Positions 10,304-25,489 are shown, numbered from the stretch's first letter. The stretch is DNA of 64,000 nucleotides from Nemophila menziesii (GCA_029959085.1 JARWIR010000017.1:19457507-19521506); one strand, 5' to 3'. Program-made: numbers and translations. Notes: generated by a model from the letters alone, not told the origin.

Positions 10304-12228
10304 ATGGATGACAACTTTCATCGCCCTGGTCTAGTGGTAAGATTTCATCAATATTAGTTAGATAATTTAAATGGTGATTATGGGTATGTTAAAATTTCCT
10401 TTTTGAAGTAATTGGTATGTTATAATTTAGCGCTTTTGTCAACAAATTAAATTTGCTATTTTTGGAAAAAGTTAGAATAGCTTTTGTTGGGATTTCGATA
10501 ATATAAACATGTATGTATTGATCCATATCTATATTAGACTTTTCCAACTTAAATTAAACAAAAAAAAACCATTTTATTCGAAGATTTTAACATTTATTTG
10601 GTATTAAATTAGGCACATGCACCTCCTCCTGGTTACTTTGTACGCCTAGAAAATAGACGAGCTGAAGACGATCTTTACTTAACAAAGAGAGCAAGGATGC
10701 GTAAATGGTTATGTTGTACCGGTCCAGTTGAAGAAGGATACCCTCATGAAATTCAACCCTTCAAAACTCACAACACTCATACAGATGATGGTAATTTCTT
10801 TTATTTTATTTAATTATTAATTTAATTACTCTAATTTTATATCGTATGTCTTATGTATAATAGGACTTCATAGAAGACCCCCTGCCCCAGTTCAATCCGA
10901 TGCTCAAAAAGAAATACCCCCTATTGAGGTCCCGTCAATGTCTTTAGATGAATTAAAAGATAAAACTGATAATTTCGGATCTAAGTCTTTGATTGGAGAA
11001 GGTTCATATGGAAGAGTTTACTATGCTAGTTTAAACAATGGAAATACAGTAGCTGTTAAAAAACTTGATGTTTCCTCTGATACAGATTCAAATCACGAGT
11101 TTTTGACACAGGTAAATAAAATAATTCATATTTATTTAGTTCTTTTAAATGTAATTATAACGGATTTATTTTATGTTAAGTTATCCAAAGTTTCGAAGTT
11201 GAAGCATGAGAATCTTGTAGAGTTACTTGGTTATTGTGTAGAAGGAAATGTACGTGTATTAGCTTATGAATTTGCAACTATGGGATCTGTACATGATATT
11301 CTTCACGGTTAGTATAATTTTATAAATATTGATTTATTTTTGGATGATAAATTATATGATTTGTGTTTATAGGAAGAAAGGGTGTACAAGGGGCTCAACC
11401 GGGTCCCACGCTTGATTGGATGACACGTGTAAGAATTGCTGTTGATGCTGCAAGAGGACTTGAGTATTTACATGAGAAAGTTCAACCTTCTATAATACAT
11501 AGAGATATTAGATCGAGTAATGTACTTTTATTTGAAGATTACAAAGCTAAAATTGCGGATTTTAATCTTTCAAATCAAGCTCCAGATATGGCTGCTCGTT
11601 TACACTCAACTCGTGTATTAGGAACTTTTGGTTATCATGCACCAGAGTAAATGCCTTGTCACCATATATAAAAAAATTTAATTAATTTTTGTTATAGTAT
11701 CTAAGTTTGTGATTAATTTTATTGTATAGGTATGCTATGACAGGTCAATTAACACAGAAGAGTGATGTGTACAGCTTTGGAGTTGTTTTGCTTGAACTTT
11801 TAACTGGAAGGAAACCTGTTGATCATACTATGCCACGTGGACAACAAAGTCTTGTCACTTGGGTAACTAAACCTTTTCATTACACCTTTAATAATTATCA
11901 CTATTTTATAACCAAAGGTTAACTTTAACTATAGGCCACACCAAGGTTAAGCGAGGATAAAGTTAAACAATGTGTAGATCCTAAACTCAAGGGAGAGTTT
12001 CCTCCAAAAGCAGTTGCTAAGGTACCTTGATTTATAGTTTTTTTCTCATTAAAATTAAAAATTATGAAAAGTATTGTAATATTTTTTGTTTGGATTATTT
12101 AGTTAGCAGCTGTGGCAGCTTTATGTGTACAATATGAGAGTGAGTTTAGGCCAAATATGAGTATTGTGGTGAAAGCTCTTCAGCCTCTACTTAAGTCGCC
12201 AGCTCAGCCATCTGTTCCTGTGATTTAA
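10304..12228 (+). CDS. PTI1-like: PTI1-like receptor-like cytoplasmic kinase (subfamily VIII)
   Basis: Eight exons give 401 residues: 10304-10336, 10613-10790, 10864-11111, 11181-11307, 11373-11646, 11730-11862, 11935-12021 and 12103-12228. All junctions are GT-AG and in frame. The protein matches the long-N-terminus PTI1-like group (Arabidopsis At3g59350 type), starting with [24 protein letters not shown] at residues 43-46 is a likely acylation site for membrane anchoring. Kinase features are [11 protein letters not shown] (115-125), Lys136 in VAVKKLD, HRD at 238-240 and YGYH/APE activation-segment sequence. The usual DFG is DFN at 258-260, which is also seen in this subgroup. PTI1-like kinases act with OXI1/AGC kinases in oxidative-stress and defence signalling; that role is inferred. 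The gene appears intact. Confidence 0.95.
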
Positions 12229-12734
12229 ATGAATATTTGATTATCAGCAAGTTGTGCACAGTTTGGATCTATTTGTAGTGGTGGATTGTTTGGCCACTTC
12301 ATATAGATTGTATACTTTATTTTTAAAAATCTTTTTATCAGACAAATATACTTTTGAGTGTAGATTTATGGCGTGTTCCGTTTTATTTTCGCTGGTTTGA
12401 TGCAAAAGATATTGTGAAATTGAGGGTTTGTTTAAAATTGTTATGGATGTAAATTTGTTGAGAGGGAGTGATGAATTGACATTATTTGTTTGCTTTTGCT
12501 GATACTTATGTTATTGAGAATTTGAATGTGTTCGTTTCTGTTTCTTGATTTCAAAAACTTGACATATAGTGTCGTTTAAATATTAATAACTCTAAAAATT
12601 ATGTGAATATATATTTTTCAGTTTCCGTTCTGTGAGTCTCCGACCAAAAAAACCAAAAAAAAAATCCGTGAAACAAAATAATTTATAGATTGAACCTGGT
12701 CCTGACACAATAAAATTTCTTTAGTACTTGTAAC
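12229..12734 (+). other. 3' flank of the kinase gene
   Basis: T-rich untranslated and downstream sequence with no further coding frame. Confidence 0.4.
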
Positions 12735-12892
12735 ATTCGAGAGTTCTCTTTTTGGTTCATTGGTTCCTTATACTAACCAGAACCAATGAACCAAAAAGAG
12801 AACTCTCGAATCAACATTGATAACAACATATACTAACCATAACAACATTGATACATTCGAGTTTTGCTATCAATGTTGTTATGGTTAGTATA
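12735..12892. repeat. Two adjacent perfect palindromes sharing sequence
   Basis: The first palindrome has 31-bp perfect arms at 12735-12765 and 12781-12811 around a 15-base loop. The second has 25-bp perfect arms at 12829-12853 and 12868-12892 around a 14-base loop. The first loop contains TATACTAACCA, which is part of the second arm. The second loop contains CATTCGAG, which is the start of the first arm. No coding or transposon signature was seen. Confidence 0.95.
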
Positions 12893-13639
12893 GGTATGCC
12901 TGCTTCTTGGATAAATAAAGAGTAGGAGAGTACAAGGATGAATAAAGGGGGGTTAAGAAATAATGAGGGGTTATCTTATGTTGGTTGCTTTCTCGATTTA
13001 GGGTTGGGTTATAAGCAGCACAAAACTATGATAGGCATTAGATATATTAATGAAAGAGATTAAATTTTCACTAGTGTAAAATATATTTATCGAATATATA
13101 GAGAAATTTAGAATATAATAGAAGTCTAAACACAATGCTATTCAAATATAACATTCCTCTTCAAATTCTAATAAGAGAGACAATTTGAGTTTGATACCGT
13201 GTATATCTGGACTATGTCTTTACAATGATAAACCAGCAATACATTATAAATTTCCTTAAAAATGGACAATCAATACACCATAAGCTTCTAGAAAGATATA
13301 AATACAAGGCTACATTCCTTGGCTACATTCCTTCACAATTAATAAATAGATTTAAATACAAATATGAAACAAACATGGATTATATATAAATTGATAGAGT
13401 AAAATGTATAAATTGATAGAGTGAGATTGAAGATTCCTCACAAAGAAGATACCTATTTTTTTGTGACATGCCTAAATAAAATATATTTATATTTAGATCA
13501 GTCATAAAAAATGATTGGATCCATCAAAACTCTGAATTCATAAAAAAAAAACATGGATTATTTCTCACTACTATGTGTGAGATATATTTGATTATATATA
13601 AAAAAGATTATAATATAAGATAGGACCAAATACTTGCAA
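12893..13639. other. AT-rich intergenic DNA, nothing recognised
   Basis: No protein similarity or repeat boundary was identified. Confidence 0.4.
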
Positions 13640-14475
13640 AATGCTATTCAAGTATTCTATATGTTAACAATTAAATGGGCTAAGAAGGATGGTGGAGAAA
13701 CAACGAAACAACAAGTCTGGGATCTATGAAAATAATAACATATGTGATGTTATTACAAAGTTGTTGTTTTGTATTAAAAATAATGGAGTATTTCAGTTGG
13801 TGTAAGATTGACTTTATAGAATTTGAACATCAAATGGCTATACTAGAAAAAAGAGAAGAGAATGCAAGAGATAATAAAAAAAGGTTCACGAACAATCCAT
13901 CGCCTTGAAACTATTGAAAACACAGGAATCACAGCTTGCAAGCCAGCCTATTTGGTCAATCCCGAGCAATACTATAAATCCAGAAGACGATTTTGAGGCA
14001 ATTGGATTCCAAAGTGGAAAACAACTACTGCCACCCATAGTCGAGGAGAAAGAACAAGCAAAAGACCAAGCCCCACTCCGAAAGAGGTGATTGAAGATAA
14101 AGTGAAAGACAAATTCGAAGAGGTAGTTGAACCGTTGAGTTCTAACATAGAGAAAGCATTGGAAAAGAAGAAAGACTTTGTAATGAACAAGACTCGTCTT
14201 CTACCACTATCCCCTTCACGTGTCCAGAATAAGAACAATGAGTAAGATTCAAGAAGTCCATAGACATGGTGAGCAAGCTAGAGATCAAAATACCGTTTGT
14301 AGTAGTTATCAAAAAGATTCCGAACATATCAAAATTTTCTGAAGGATATCCTGTCCAACAAAAGAAGGTATGAATATGGGGAATTGGTTGGTTTACCTGA
14401 GGAATGTGGTGATATATGCCAAAAAAAGTTATCATCAAAATTGAAAGATCCTGAAAGTTTCACGATTCAACGTTT
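13640..14475 (+). mobile_element. Athila-type Ty3/gypsy gag-protease fragment
   Basis: Broken frames read LKTQESQLASQPIWSIPSNT and AIGFQSGKQLLPP, the hallmark segment near the end of Athila gag. These are followed by LEIKIPFVVVIKKIPN and EECGDICQKKLSSKLKDP, which match the gag-to-protease linker. Several stops and frameshifts make it inactive. No LTR borders it directly. Confidence 0.65.
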
Positions 14476-14544
14476 TTGTTTATATGCTATTTTAATTTTT
14501 TTTGGAAATTAGTAAGTGTGTGTTCTTGGTGTTTTCAACAAAAA

Positions 14545-14957
14545 AAACCAAAAACATTTAAAAATTATGAAACATAAAACCTCAAACTCATCACTTCATC
14601 ATCGTCAACATTAATTGCTACCCCGTCAACAAGAATAGACCATCATCCAAATTAAAAAAAGAAAAGTATATAACCAAAAATATTGAAAAATGATGAAACT
14701 TAGAACTTCAAACTCATCTCTTCAACAAGATCAACACTAATTACTACCCCAGGCTCCATCAACAATAATAGACCATAGAACAATCAAATTAAGGTAAAAG
14801 AATAATTAATTTTTTCTATTTGGATTTTACTTTGATTTGGGTGTTCGATGGTCTATTCTTGTTGATGAGGTAGCAAACATTGTTGATGATGGTGATGAGT
14901 TTGATCTTTTATGTTTTATTATTTTTAACTCTTTCGGTTTTTTACTTTTATCTTAAT
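14545..14957. repeat. Direct and inverted repeat complex
   Basis: Segment A (about 14545-14653) is repeated directly about 126 bp further on as segment B (about 14672-14790). Both contain TCAAACTCATC and a CAACAATAATAGACCAT-like word. A reverse-complement version follows at about 14828-14957, containing GATGGTCTATTCTTGTTGAT. It could be a fold-back element. No target duplication was found. Confidence 0.6.
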
Positions 14958-15239
14958 TGGGCTATGCACGGGGAAGAAGAAGGGGTGGGTGGGATAAGCT
15001 AGTTTTTTAATATGTAATTTCTTTTTAATATATAATTTCTTTAATATGTAATTTTTTAAATATGTAATTTAGATAATGGTTAGGAGTATTATAGACTTTT
15101 TAATCATTTACTATTAAAAAACTAACAGAAGTTTGGTTTAACTAACATAAATTTAGGTAAGAGGGCGATTGGGCCTTTTCAGTTAGTTCAGGGGGTAAAT
15201 TGGTATTTTTTTTGTTGAGAGGAGGTTCAAACAAACCGA
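14958..15239. other. AT-rich DNA with a short TATGTAATTT repeat
   Basis: TATGTAATTT and close variants recur four times between about 15010 and 15075. No gene is visible. Confidence 0.4.
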
Positions 15240-16120
15240 GAAAAGTACATGGGAGGAGTCATCTAATAGCTTCAAAGATATTTATTATCTTAAGTCAAAC
15301 TTTTTGGAGGTTATTATTAGACAGAATCGATCGTGGTCGTTGTTTATCATTATAGAAGGATGTGACTTACTACTTAAACACAAGATATTTAAGACAATCG
15401 ATATCAAAGTTACAAATATTTGGACGCACATATGGTTTGAGTCACCATTTTAGCTAGAGAAACCAAGTCATTCTCAGGTAGAGCAGATAGTGAACTGTTT
15501 AACGAGAGCAAAAACAGATGGAGCATATTGGATGAGTTATTTCAATATTTGGTTATGAAATCCATATAAAATGTTAGGCTATTGCATGAAGACAAGCATG
15601 ATACTCTCATTTATCCCCACACAAATTCAGGGAACTATAATACAGAATCAAGATATTATGCGTTAACGATGGACGAGTTAGCTTCTAATTCTCAATTTGT
15701 GGCACAAAACTAGATTCTAAACATCCAAATATTTGGAATATGCACGTTTTGACAAAGGTTGTAATTTTTTGTCAGAAATGTTGTAGAAAAACTATTCATG
15801 TTGCAATTAAATTGAAAAAGGGCAAGTTCAAGAAAGATGACAACTATTACTGGTGCGCAGCGTCAACAAAATCGGTCAAACATTTATTACTATATTGGAC
15901 GGTTAGTATTTACGTTTCCGCAGGTTCTAGTTTGTAGGTATGTATGGATGCAACTTCTAGCGACACTATTAGGGATTGTCAAAATAATAACGACCTACAA
16001 GAATAGGGTGGGATAAGAGGGTCCTCAGGTCATATGTGTTACTTACTATGTGGAACATCTAGAAGGAAAAAATGACGAGTTTTCATGAGACATGGTCGGT
16101 TGATGTGGATACTATCATTA
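15240..16120 (+). pseudogene. Heavily decayed LINE fragment, zf-RVT region
   Basis: Interrupted frames resemble the C-terminal zinc-binding region of plant L1-type LINEs. DKHDTLIYPHTNSGNYNTES corresponds to the segment before zf-RVT, and a later stretch has the spacing of the CxxC...H motif with several residues lost. It is more decayed than the other LINEs here, so the call is tentative. Confidence 0.4.
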
Positions 16121-18959
<2,839 letters not shown>

Positions 18960-19139
18960 TTCCCTCTGATTCAAAATGTTTCTCCACTATACTTTTCACA
19001 CATATTAAAAAACATATAATCATTACATTCTCTATTACAAAACTACCCTTCATAAAGTATCTAGATATCTTAAATGTGTATTGGAACATTATGAAACAAC
19101 ATTTTTCATAAGTAGAAAAACATTATGAAACAGAGAGAG
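18960..19139. mobile_element. Stowaway-like MITE, 180 bp, TA target duplication
   Basis: Terminal inverted repeats read TTCCCTCTGATTCAAAATG at the left and, as reverse complement, CTCTCTCTGTTTCATAATG at the right. TA flanks the element on both sides (18958-18959 and 19140-19141). The interior shares CTTCATAAAGTATCTAGATATC with the copy at 22534-22747. Confidence 0.8.
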
Positions 19140-19141
19140 TA

Positions 19142-20599
19142 ATTGATATCCCTTTTAAGATGCTACTTTTATCTTTTAGGTTAAAGTTTGCATTAATTTA
19201 TTTCTTTATCTCAACAATTGCATTGGATCGTATAGTTATATGTTGGTTTTAAGACGTGATTGGTATCCCCAAATCTTTGTGCTTATTTTTTATACTCTTT
19301 TCCCAAGTTACGGATGCTTCTTGATTTGTAACAACTTTTTTTCTTGATTCTTGAAATTTTAAAGTTTGATTATGTCAAAATCTCTTGATTTTTGTTCCTT
19401 TTCTCATATATTTTTATCGTATATTACGATTTCTCTTTCATTTTCACTTTGTTATAGTCATTCCTATTTTTGTGTGTTGCTTGTTACTAATACAATCTTG
19501 TCATTTCTAGAGGGAGGAAGAATCCTATAGTTATTACTTTTAATAAGTTGAAATATGGAGTTGTTACCCCTCATGCTTCTTCCAAGTTAGTTGAGGAATT
19601 TGGGGTTAAGGATGATGCTTTTTCAGTGCTTTATGAGAAAGTAAATGAGTCTAAGTCCATGTTCGTTACACTTAATGGGGTCGTAATTTGATTTGGTAAA
19701 ATATTAGTCCATTAGACTGCTTGTTTTTCTAACTAGTTCAAATTTGAATTGCTATTAATAAGTATGTATCATTAAACTCCAAGTGAAAGTTGGTTCATTA
19801 AGACATTGTCTCTTAACAAAAATAAGTCCATTCAATTGTTTATATTAAAAGCAACACTAAAAAAGAAAAAATTGCCTAAGTCACTATTTGTTGGATTAAC
19901 AAAATCCAAAATTTCTTTAATCCCTATTCCATTTCTATCATTGAGGTCACATCTAAATGTAATCATGATGAGAAGGAGTTGTGTGATTAGGAGGGTATAA
20001 CTGCTTCCTTTTCATATTCTAGATTATTATTTTTTTCTAGACTTTTCGGTTGATGTATGATTTGCCTTATCTATGGTTATTCCTCACATTCCTAAGAATT
20101 AGGGAGGTAATGAAACTTGTTGCAAAAGCAGTGTAAGAATTTTTATTATGAGTAAAAAGCTAAGAATAGTGTAATTGATGGTTGTAGTTATCCTCTTAAA
20201 AAGATAGGAGTTGTTGAAAGTCCTAATGTCTCCTGGATATCTCAATCTGGAGCAAAATCATAGGTAAAATTGTTTAAATGAAATTTTAAACCTTTCTCAA
20301 AGTTTATGAATCTCCCTCCGCCTAAAATGGAGACACCATCATCAAGCCTCCTAATAAATGTTTGATATAGATGATAATTATTAGAAAGGATGATTAATTT
20401 TTCAATTGCTTGGTAGGGACCCTTCTTTTCAGGATATCAAGTAAATGGTTCAATCTCAATGGAAGAAGTATAGCATCTTGTGTTACTAATTTTATTAACC
20501 ATGAATGTATTATAAACAATGATGTCTCTGTTTATTTGATAGATTAATCTAGTCGCGAGACATCATTTCAGGGGTATTTAGTGCTTAGTTGAGGAATTT
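19142..20599. other. Intergenic DNA with unassigned short frames
   Basis: A stretch near 19505-19690 reads as a short frame (ITFNKLKYGVVTPHASSKLV) without a match I recognise. It is probably part of a decayed element, but no family can be assigned. Confidence 0.3.
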
Positions 20600-22060
20600 T
20601 TTCCCATTATTGTATGTTTTACACTTTCTTGTCTAGTTTTGGTGTTTATGCGAGCTTTTGTGCGTACTTTGTGTGTTAAATGTGTAGCTACTAGATACTT
20701 GGAAGATACAATGCCTTGAGATGATGATAAGAAGTGCAGAAATTGAGTTCATCCCTTGGTTATGGCAAAAAGGAAGATTCGGCCATATTTTAGAAAGTGA
20801 AAGTTTATGTCAGCCAAATTTAGACAGTGGATACTTCAAGGTGCCACGTGATATTAACAAGGATTCTGGGGTCCCTTTCATATCTCGATAGTATTTGAAG
20901 CCAGGATCGCATAGGATTTGACGATTTGTGATTTGGAGCCCAAAAGAAAAAGTTGTGTAAATTGTCATTGTCATGGTTCGAACCAGAAATCTCTTTAATA
21001 AACGTTTTTGGGTTGGGTTAGGTCAACTAAAAGAAGCCCACAACCCCTAAGATGTTTTTGGACCTTTAAATATTAGCGCTTAACATTAGAAGAGAGTATG
21101 CAATCATATCAACACCTAGAGAAATAGCCTAGAGCAGAGAAGAGAAAGAAAGAAGGAGATGGGAAGCAGTTTATGTCATTCCAACCCTTTCGTTTAATAG
21201 TTTTCAGCAATTAGTATAGTATTCTTATTTGGTTTTGTCTTTTGAATATGAATATAATATTATTAATTGCTAGTTTTCATTATTTTAGTATGAACTAATT
21301 CTATTTATCTTGATAATAGCATTAGGGTATCAACCTTAATCTTGTTTTATGCATTTATTGAATTTGGAAGTTACCTTTAAATGGATTGTTTGTGATTTAT
21401 CTGTATTATGTATTTGACCTAGGCTTGTAGTCCTTGTTATGTTCAAGTATAGGTCTTCCCCATTAGTAATTAAAATTTTCACCCTGATGGGAGGTTTAAT
21501 TATAGAAAATAATACATAATCATCTAGTGTGCGGTAGTGATCCCGACGGGCTTGCCTAACCAGATAGTTATAGGGTTATATATAACCACTTATCATTGCA
21601 TAGGTTCCACTTACCCAAGTCCCCTAATAGTATTGAGTTTCCCCCTAAGCTACCCTAACAGGAGTTAGGAAGAATTTATAACCCCGGCTATTGCTTCTAT
21701 ATGACACAATTCTCCCTTGGACAATAAACGTAGAAACAAGGCCAGTGGTAATTACTTGCTAATTATCAAGCTAAACTCTCATATTTTCTCTTTCGCTATT
21801 TCCTTCATTGTCTTTAGTTAAGTTTTAGTTCTTTAATCATTAATTTTTAGAGTCTTAAAATCCCAAACAAATATTTGTTTATGTTTAACGTATTTAATTT
21901 AGCAATTCTTTCTATTAAACTCGTTAAGATCATTATCTCTAAACTCATTTTCATAGTCCCTAAGAAATAATATACATACTTACTATTACTTGGAAACAAC
22001 TCGTGCACTTGCAGGAAGTGTATCTTTGCACTCTAGAGGTGTGTGCACTTTCTATCATAT
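20600..22060 (+). mobile_element. Probable Ty3/gypsy LTR relic (Athila/Tat style)
   Basis: Long non-coding sequence with the texture of a gypsy LTR: TGAACTAATTC and TAGGGTATCAACCTTAATC near 21290-21340, and an end-like segment CTCGTGCACTTGCAGG at 22000-22015. Boundaries and a partner LTR were not found. The family is inferred from general resemblance. Confidence 0.35.
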
Positions 22061-22084
22061 TTATATAACACCTTTGGAGACGGC

Positions 22085-22510
22085 AAACAGTAATGCAATA
22101 AATGAAGTACAAAAGAAGTAAATATATAAATAAATTATACTTAGAGACTCAAATTAGATCTGATGTCTTTACGGTATTTAGGCCACATACCGGTGTCTTA
22201 TGTTTGTTGGATTCAACCTCCAGGATACAACGACAAAACTATTTAGAAGCAACAAACGCATGAATTCGTCAGAATTTCAGCGAACTTGGTAATGTTGCTT
22301 CATTTCTAATATCTCTCAAATAATTTTAATGCTTAATACATTAAAAAACTAAATGAATTAAATGTTTGAGTTGGACATTATTTATAGAAAATGAATAGGT
22401 GACTAGGCATCCATTAGAAAGGATCGTGACTTTAAGAATTTTGAGTTGTGTTTTTTAATAAAAGACATGTTGGTTAGTAAAAAAACATACCTATTGGGTC
22501 TGGCCCAATG
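22085..22510 (-). repeat. Inverted homologue of the LTR at 31060-31522
   Basis: The reverse complement of about 22130-22300 matches 31281-31440 closely, including TGTATCCTGGAGGTTGAA and GTATGTGGCCTAAATACC. The TATA segment TTCTATAAATA is also shared (22378-22388 here). It is a diverged copy of the same LTR family on the opposite strand. Confidence 0.7.
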
Positions 22511-22533
22511 GTACAGGTCATTTGTATTTATTA

Positions 22534-22747
22534 CTCCCTCTGTTTCAAAATGTTTGTCCCCTTTGCTTTTCACATATATTAAGAAATGTAGTAATTACAA
22601 TCTCTATTATAAAATTACCCTTCATAAAGTGTCTTGATATCTTAAATGTGTATTAGAAATATAAATTTAATTCTATAATATGGGTAATAATGGAAAAAAC
22701 TGGGAAAAAGTATCTAGAAATACTAAGTGGACAAACATTTTGAAACA
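22534..22747. mobile_element. Stowaway-like MITE, second copy
   Basis: The left end CTCCCTCTGTTTCAAAATGTT is mirrored by AACATTTTGAAACA at the right. TA precedes the left end. The right terminus is degraded. It is homologous to 18960-19139. Confidence 0.75.
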
Positions 22748-23700
22748 ACAAAAGTCAACAAATTACTCACTAAACCTGTCACACTACGTCAGAAGTCATT
22801 ATTTCCTATACTCACTAAAGTCAACAAATTACTCCATGTCCCACCATTGATATTATAAATTAAAACATGAACATGCTTGATTTTATGATAAAATCGAGAT
22901 TGGTAGTTAACTTGTTGGTTTAAGAAAGTATGAAAATTATCACAATGAAGATGAAAATGATAGAAAATGTGAGTCAAGGGGAAGAAGACAAAACATTAGA
23001 AGATGAAGAATAGGTGCTTGGGTTATGAAGATTGGGGCTAAGAATGAATTAATATATAGATAGAGAGAATTCAAAGAACTAAGGAAAAGCTCGAGTCAAG
23101 TTGCAAAGATCACGAGAGAAGCAAATGAACCAAAAGTTTCACTAGAAGTTCAAACACAATTGTCGGCAAAAAAATTTCATCAACTTCAAAATATCACGGT
23201 AATTAATGATGTGGATTTCGAGTCATCCCTTCTTGCATAAGATATCCCTTAGAGTCTAGTTCGTCTGAGAAGAAACGACGATCAATTTCGAATTGAAGTG
23301 AAAAAGTTATGGACGTTTTCTCATGAAACCCTAAGTTGTTCGGTATCAACAAAGAGACCATTGGTTCACTTTGGACTCACCTATGCGGCCTAGTCTTGAA
23401 ACCTTAACCTGACGGAGTCTTATCATAACAAGATTATAAATTCAGCCCTTAAGAGTTTTGCCCTATTTAGTTTTTTTAAAATCAAAATTATATGTTACTT
23501 AACGGTCTGGTTTGGCGGTTTTAGCTACGCTATCCGATCGGTTTAAACCAGTTCCAAAACAGGTCGACCAGTTCGGTCTCGGAACCGGTCTAGACCAGTT
23601 CGTTAGGAGGCTGCGGTAGGCGTAGATCTCTATAATTTCTTTTAATTCCTATATGTTTATTTTTAACAATCAATATCATTACATTTTATTCTTTATAATT
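22748..23700. other. Repeat-like DNA of unknown family
   Basis: A stretch at 23505-23600 is rich in ACCAGTTC and GAACCGGT words, typical of noncoding parts of plant LTR elements. The preceding 500 bp has LTR-like composition but no assignable boundary. Confidence 0.35.
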
Positions 23701-25489
23701 CTGGATAGTTATTTTAAGGATTAATTACTTAAGAAATACATGGCCTATTAAATGTAGATCAAAGAGTCCAACCCTACCAAAAGTCCAAAAAGCCTTCTAC
23801 TCTCCACAAATCCGCCCATGCGCCCGTCCAATTTATTTGATATGTAATCCACACACCCTTAAATAACTCACACATCATAACCATCGTAAGCGAAATGTAT
23901 GCAAATCAATGCTTCTCTGTCCAATCCAACCGGTTCGAATCCAATCAAAACCCTAAAACCAGAGTTATTTTCACAACAATTAAAGGATTTGTATCAATGG
24001 CAAAAACACATATCAGTGGACCCGAAAAAGAAGAGTTTGAAGGTATGTGTTTTTTCTTGTGCTTTTGTAGAGGTTGGTAATTAGGGTAATCACATGATTT
24101 AAAAATCGAGTTTTGATTTGGAAACTGATATGCAACACGTTGTTTTTTTAGGTGTAGAAATTATATTTGATTGTCTATAGCATTATTGTTGATTTTTGGG
24201 GTTGGTTGTTTGTTAGGTTTTGGTGGATTGATTATCCACGTGATTGCATATTTTATGGTGTTGTTTCATGGTTATTGAATCCTGATTTGGGTAATAACTA
24301 ATCATTGTTTTAATTGTAGTTGGCATGGCAAAAATTCACTTTGGATGTACACTGTGCTATACAGTTTGGATATATTGCATGGAAAATACATCGAACAAAA
24401 ATACACAAATATTGGTTGTACCTCTCGTTTGGTTGTGTAGTTACCTCGTGTTTTGGCTTCTTCACATGCGGCTTACCAATGAGGATTGGTTTCTCTTTTG
24501 TTAGACCAAGTAACTTCATGTTCTTCTTCGCCATGCTTTTTATCTTTCTCTTGTAAGTTATTGCATCTGTTCTACTTGTCATCTCAACTGACGCACAACT
24601 CAAATATGCACCAAATATGAGTTTAAGCTCTTAAACTTTGAATGTTTGGTGTTTCTTTGGTTTGTTATGTGTAGAAGGATATTTGATGGTGGTTGGATGG
24701 TGGCTGATGAAGAATAAAAGAAGGATTCTTGAAGACTTGATAATATTTGGTGTTTTGTGTTGTTATAGAATGAACTGAGTGAAGTTTATGTGTTTATTGA
24801 AGGTGGGTGGAAGATTTGATGGTGTTTTTGTGTGTTGTTGAAGGTTTTCTCAAGCTTCAATGATATTTTAATGGAGTTTGGAGGTAGAAAAATTGTTTTA
24901 GTGAAGTGGGAGGAAGCTGCTAATAGGGTTTATAATGTAAGAAACTCTAAGGATTCTTTAATTCTTGTCTGAACCGACCTGCATCGGTATACCGTTCCTC
25001 TTGTGTTCCAGGTCTCTTCGCGAATGTCCATACGCAATGGGCACGGTATACCGCTTGACTTCCTTCAAAATTTCTGACTTCGTACATCGTGGACCTATAG
25101 TCGAGATTGTTGGATAGGGAGCGGTATATCGCCCGTTGGGCACGGTAACCATTTGACATCACCATTAATTATACCTTCTTGCGCGTGTTCAAGTAGTCTC
25201 TTTTGTGGGGTGGTATACTGCCTGTAGGACACGGTATCGCGGTCGAAGTTTTAACTTGCTGGTATTTTGTACTGTGCGTATGTGGTGACGGCGTTTGGTG
25301 GTGCACGAATACCGCCCAATGGTCGTGGTATATCGCTCGACCTAGATGTGAACACCATTTTCTCAACCTTCTCCACCCCAAACTCAAGATGTACCTGCCT
25401 ACTCAATGAAATTCTATACTTTCCTCTCCCATTAGCTTCAGTATACACTAATACACATTAATAAACTCTAAACTTACAGTAATGTGCAC
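23701..25489 (+). other. Possible unidentified transcribed region around 23896-24560
   Basis: A leader-like CA-rich stretch (23810-23885) precedes two overlapping start codons at 23895 and 23899. A GTATGT donor-like site follows at 24042, and TTGTAG precedes a second open stretch at 24320. The peptides match no family I recognise, and the second stretch is simply hydrophobic. Downstream to 25 kb no further coding was seen. It may be a captured gene fragment or chance. Confidence 0.2.
24980..25345. repeat. Cluster of CGGTATACCG palindromes spaced about 90 bp
   Basis: Perfect CGGTATACCG occurs at 24985-24994 and 25044-25053. Variants follow at 25122 (CGGTATATCG), 25211, 25232 and 25308-25338. 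From about 25035 onward the motif is paired with an intervening GGGCACGGTA-like word, and pairs recur every 87-95 bp. This is consistent with a degenerate tandem repeat. It lies just downstream (in minus orientation) of an Athila integrase fragment. Confidence 0.7.
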
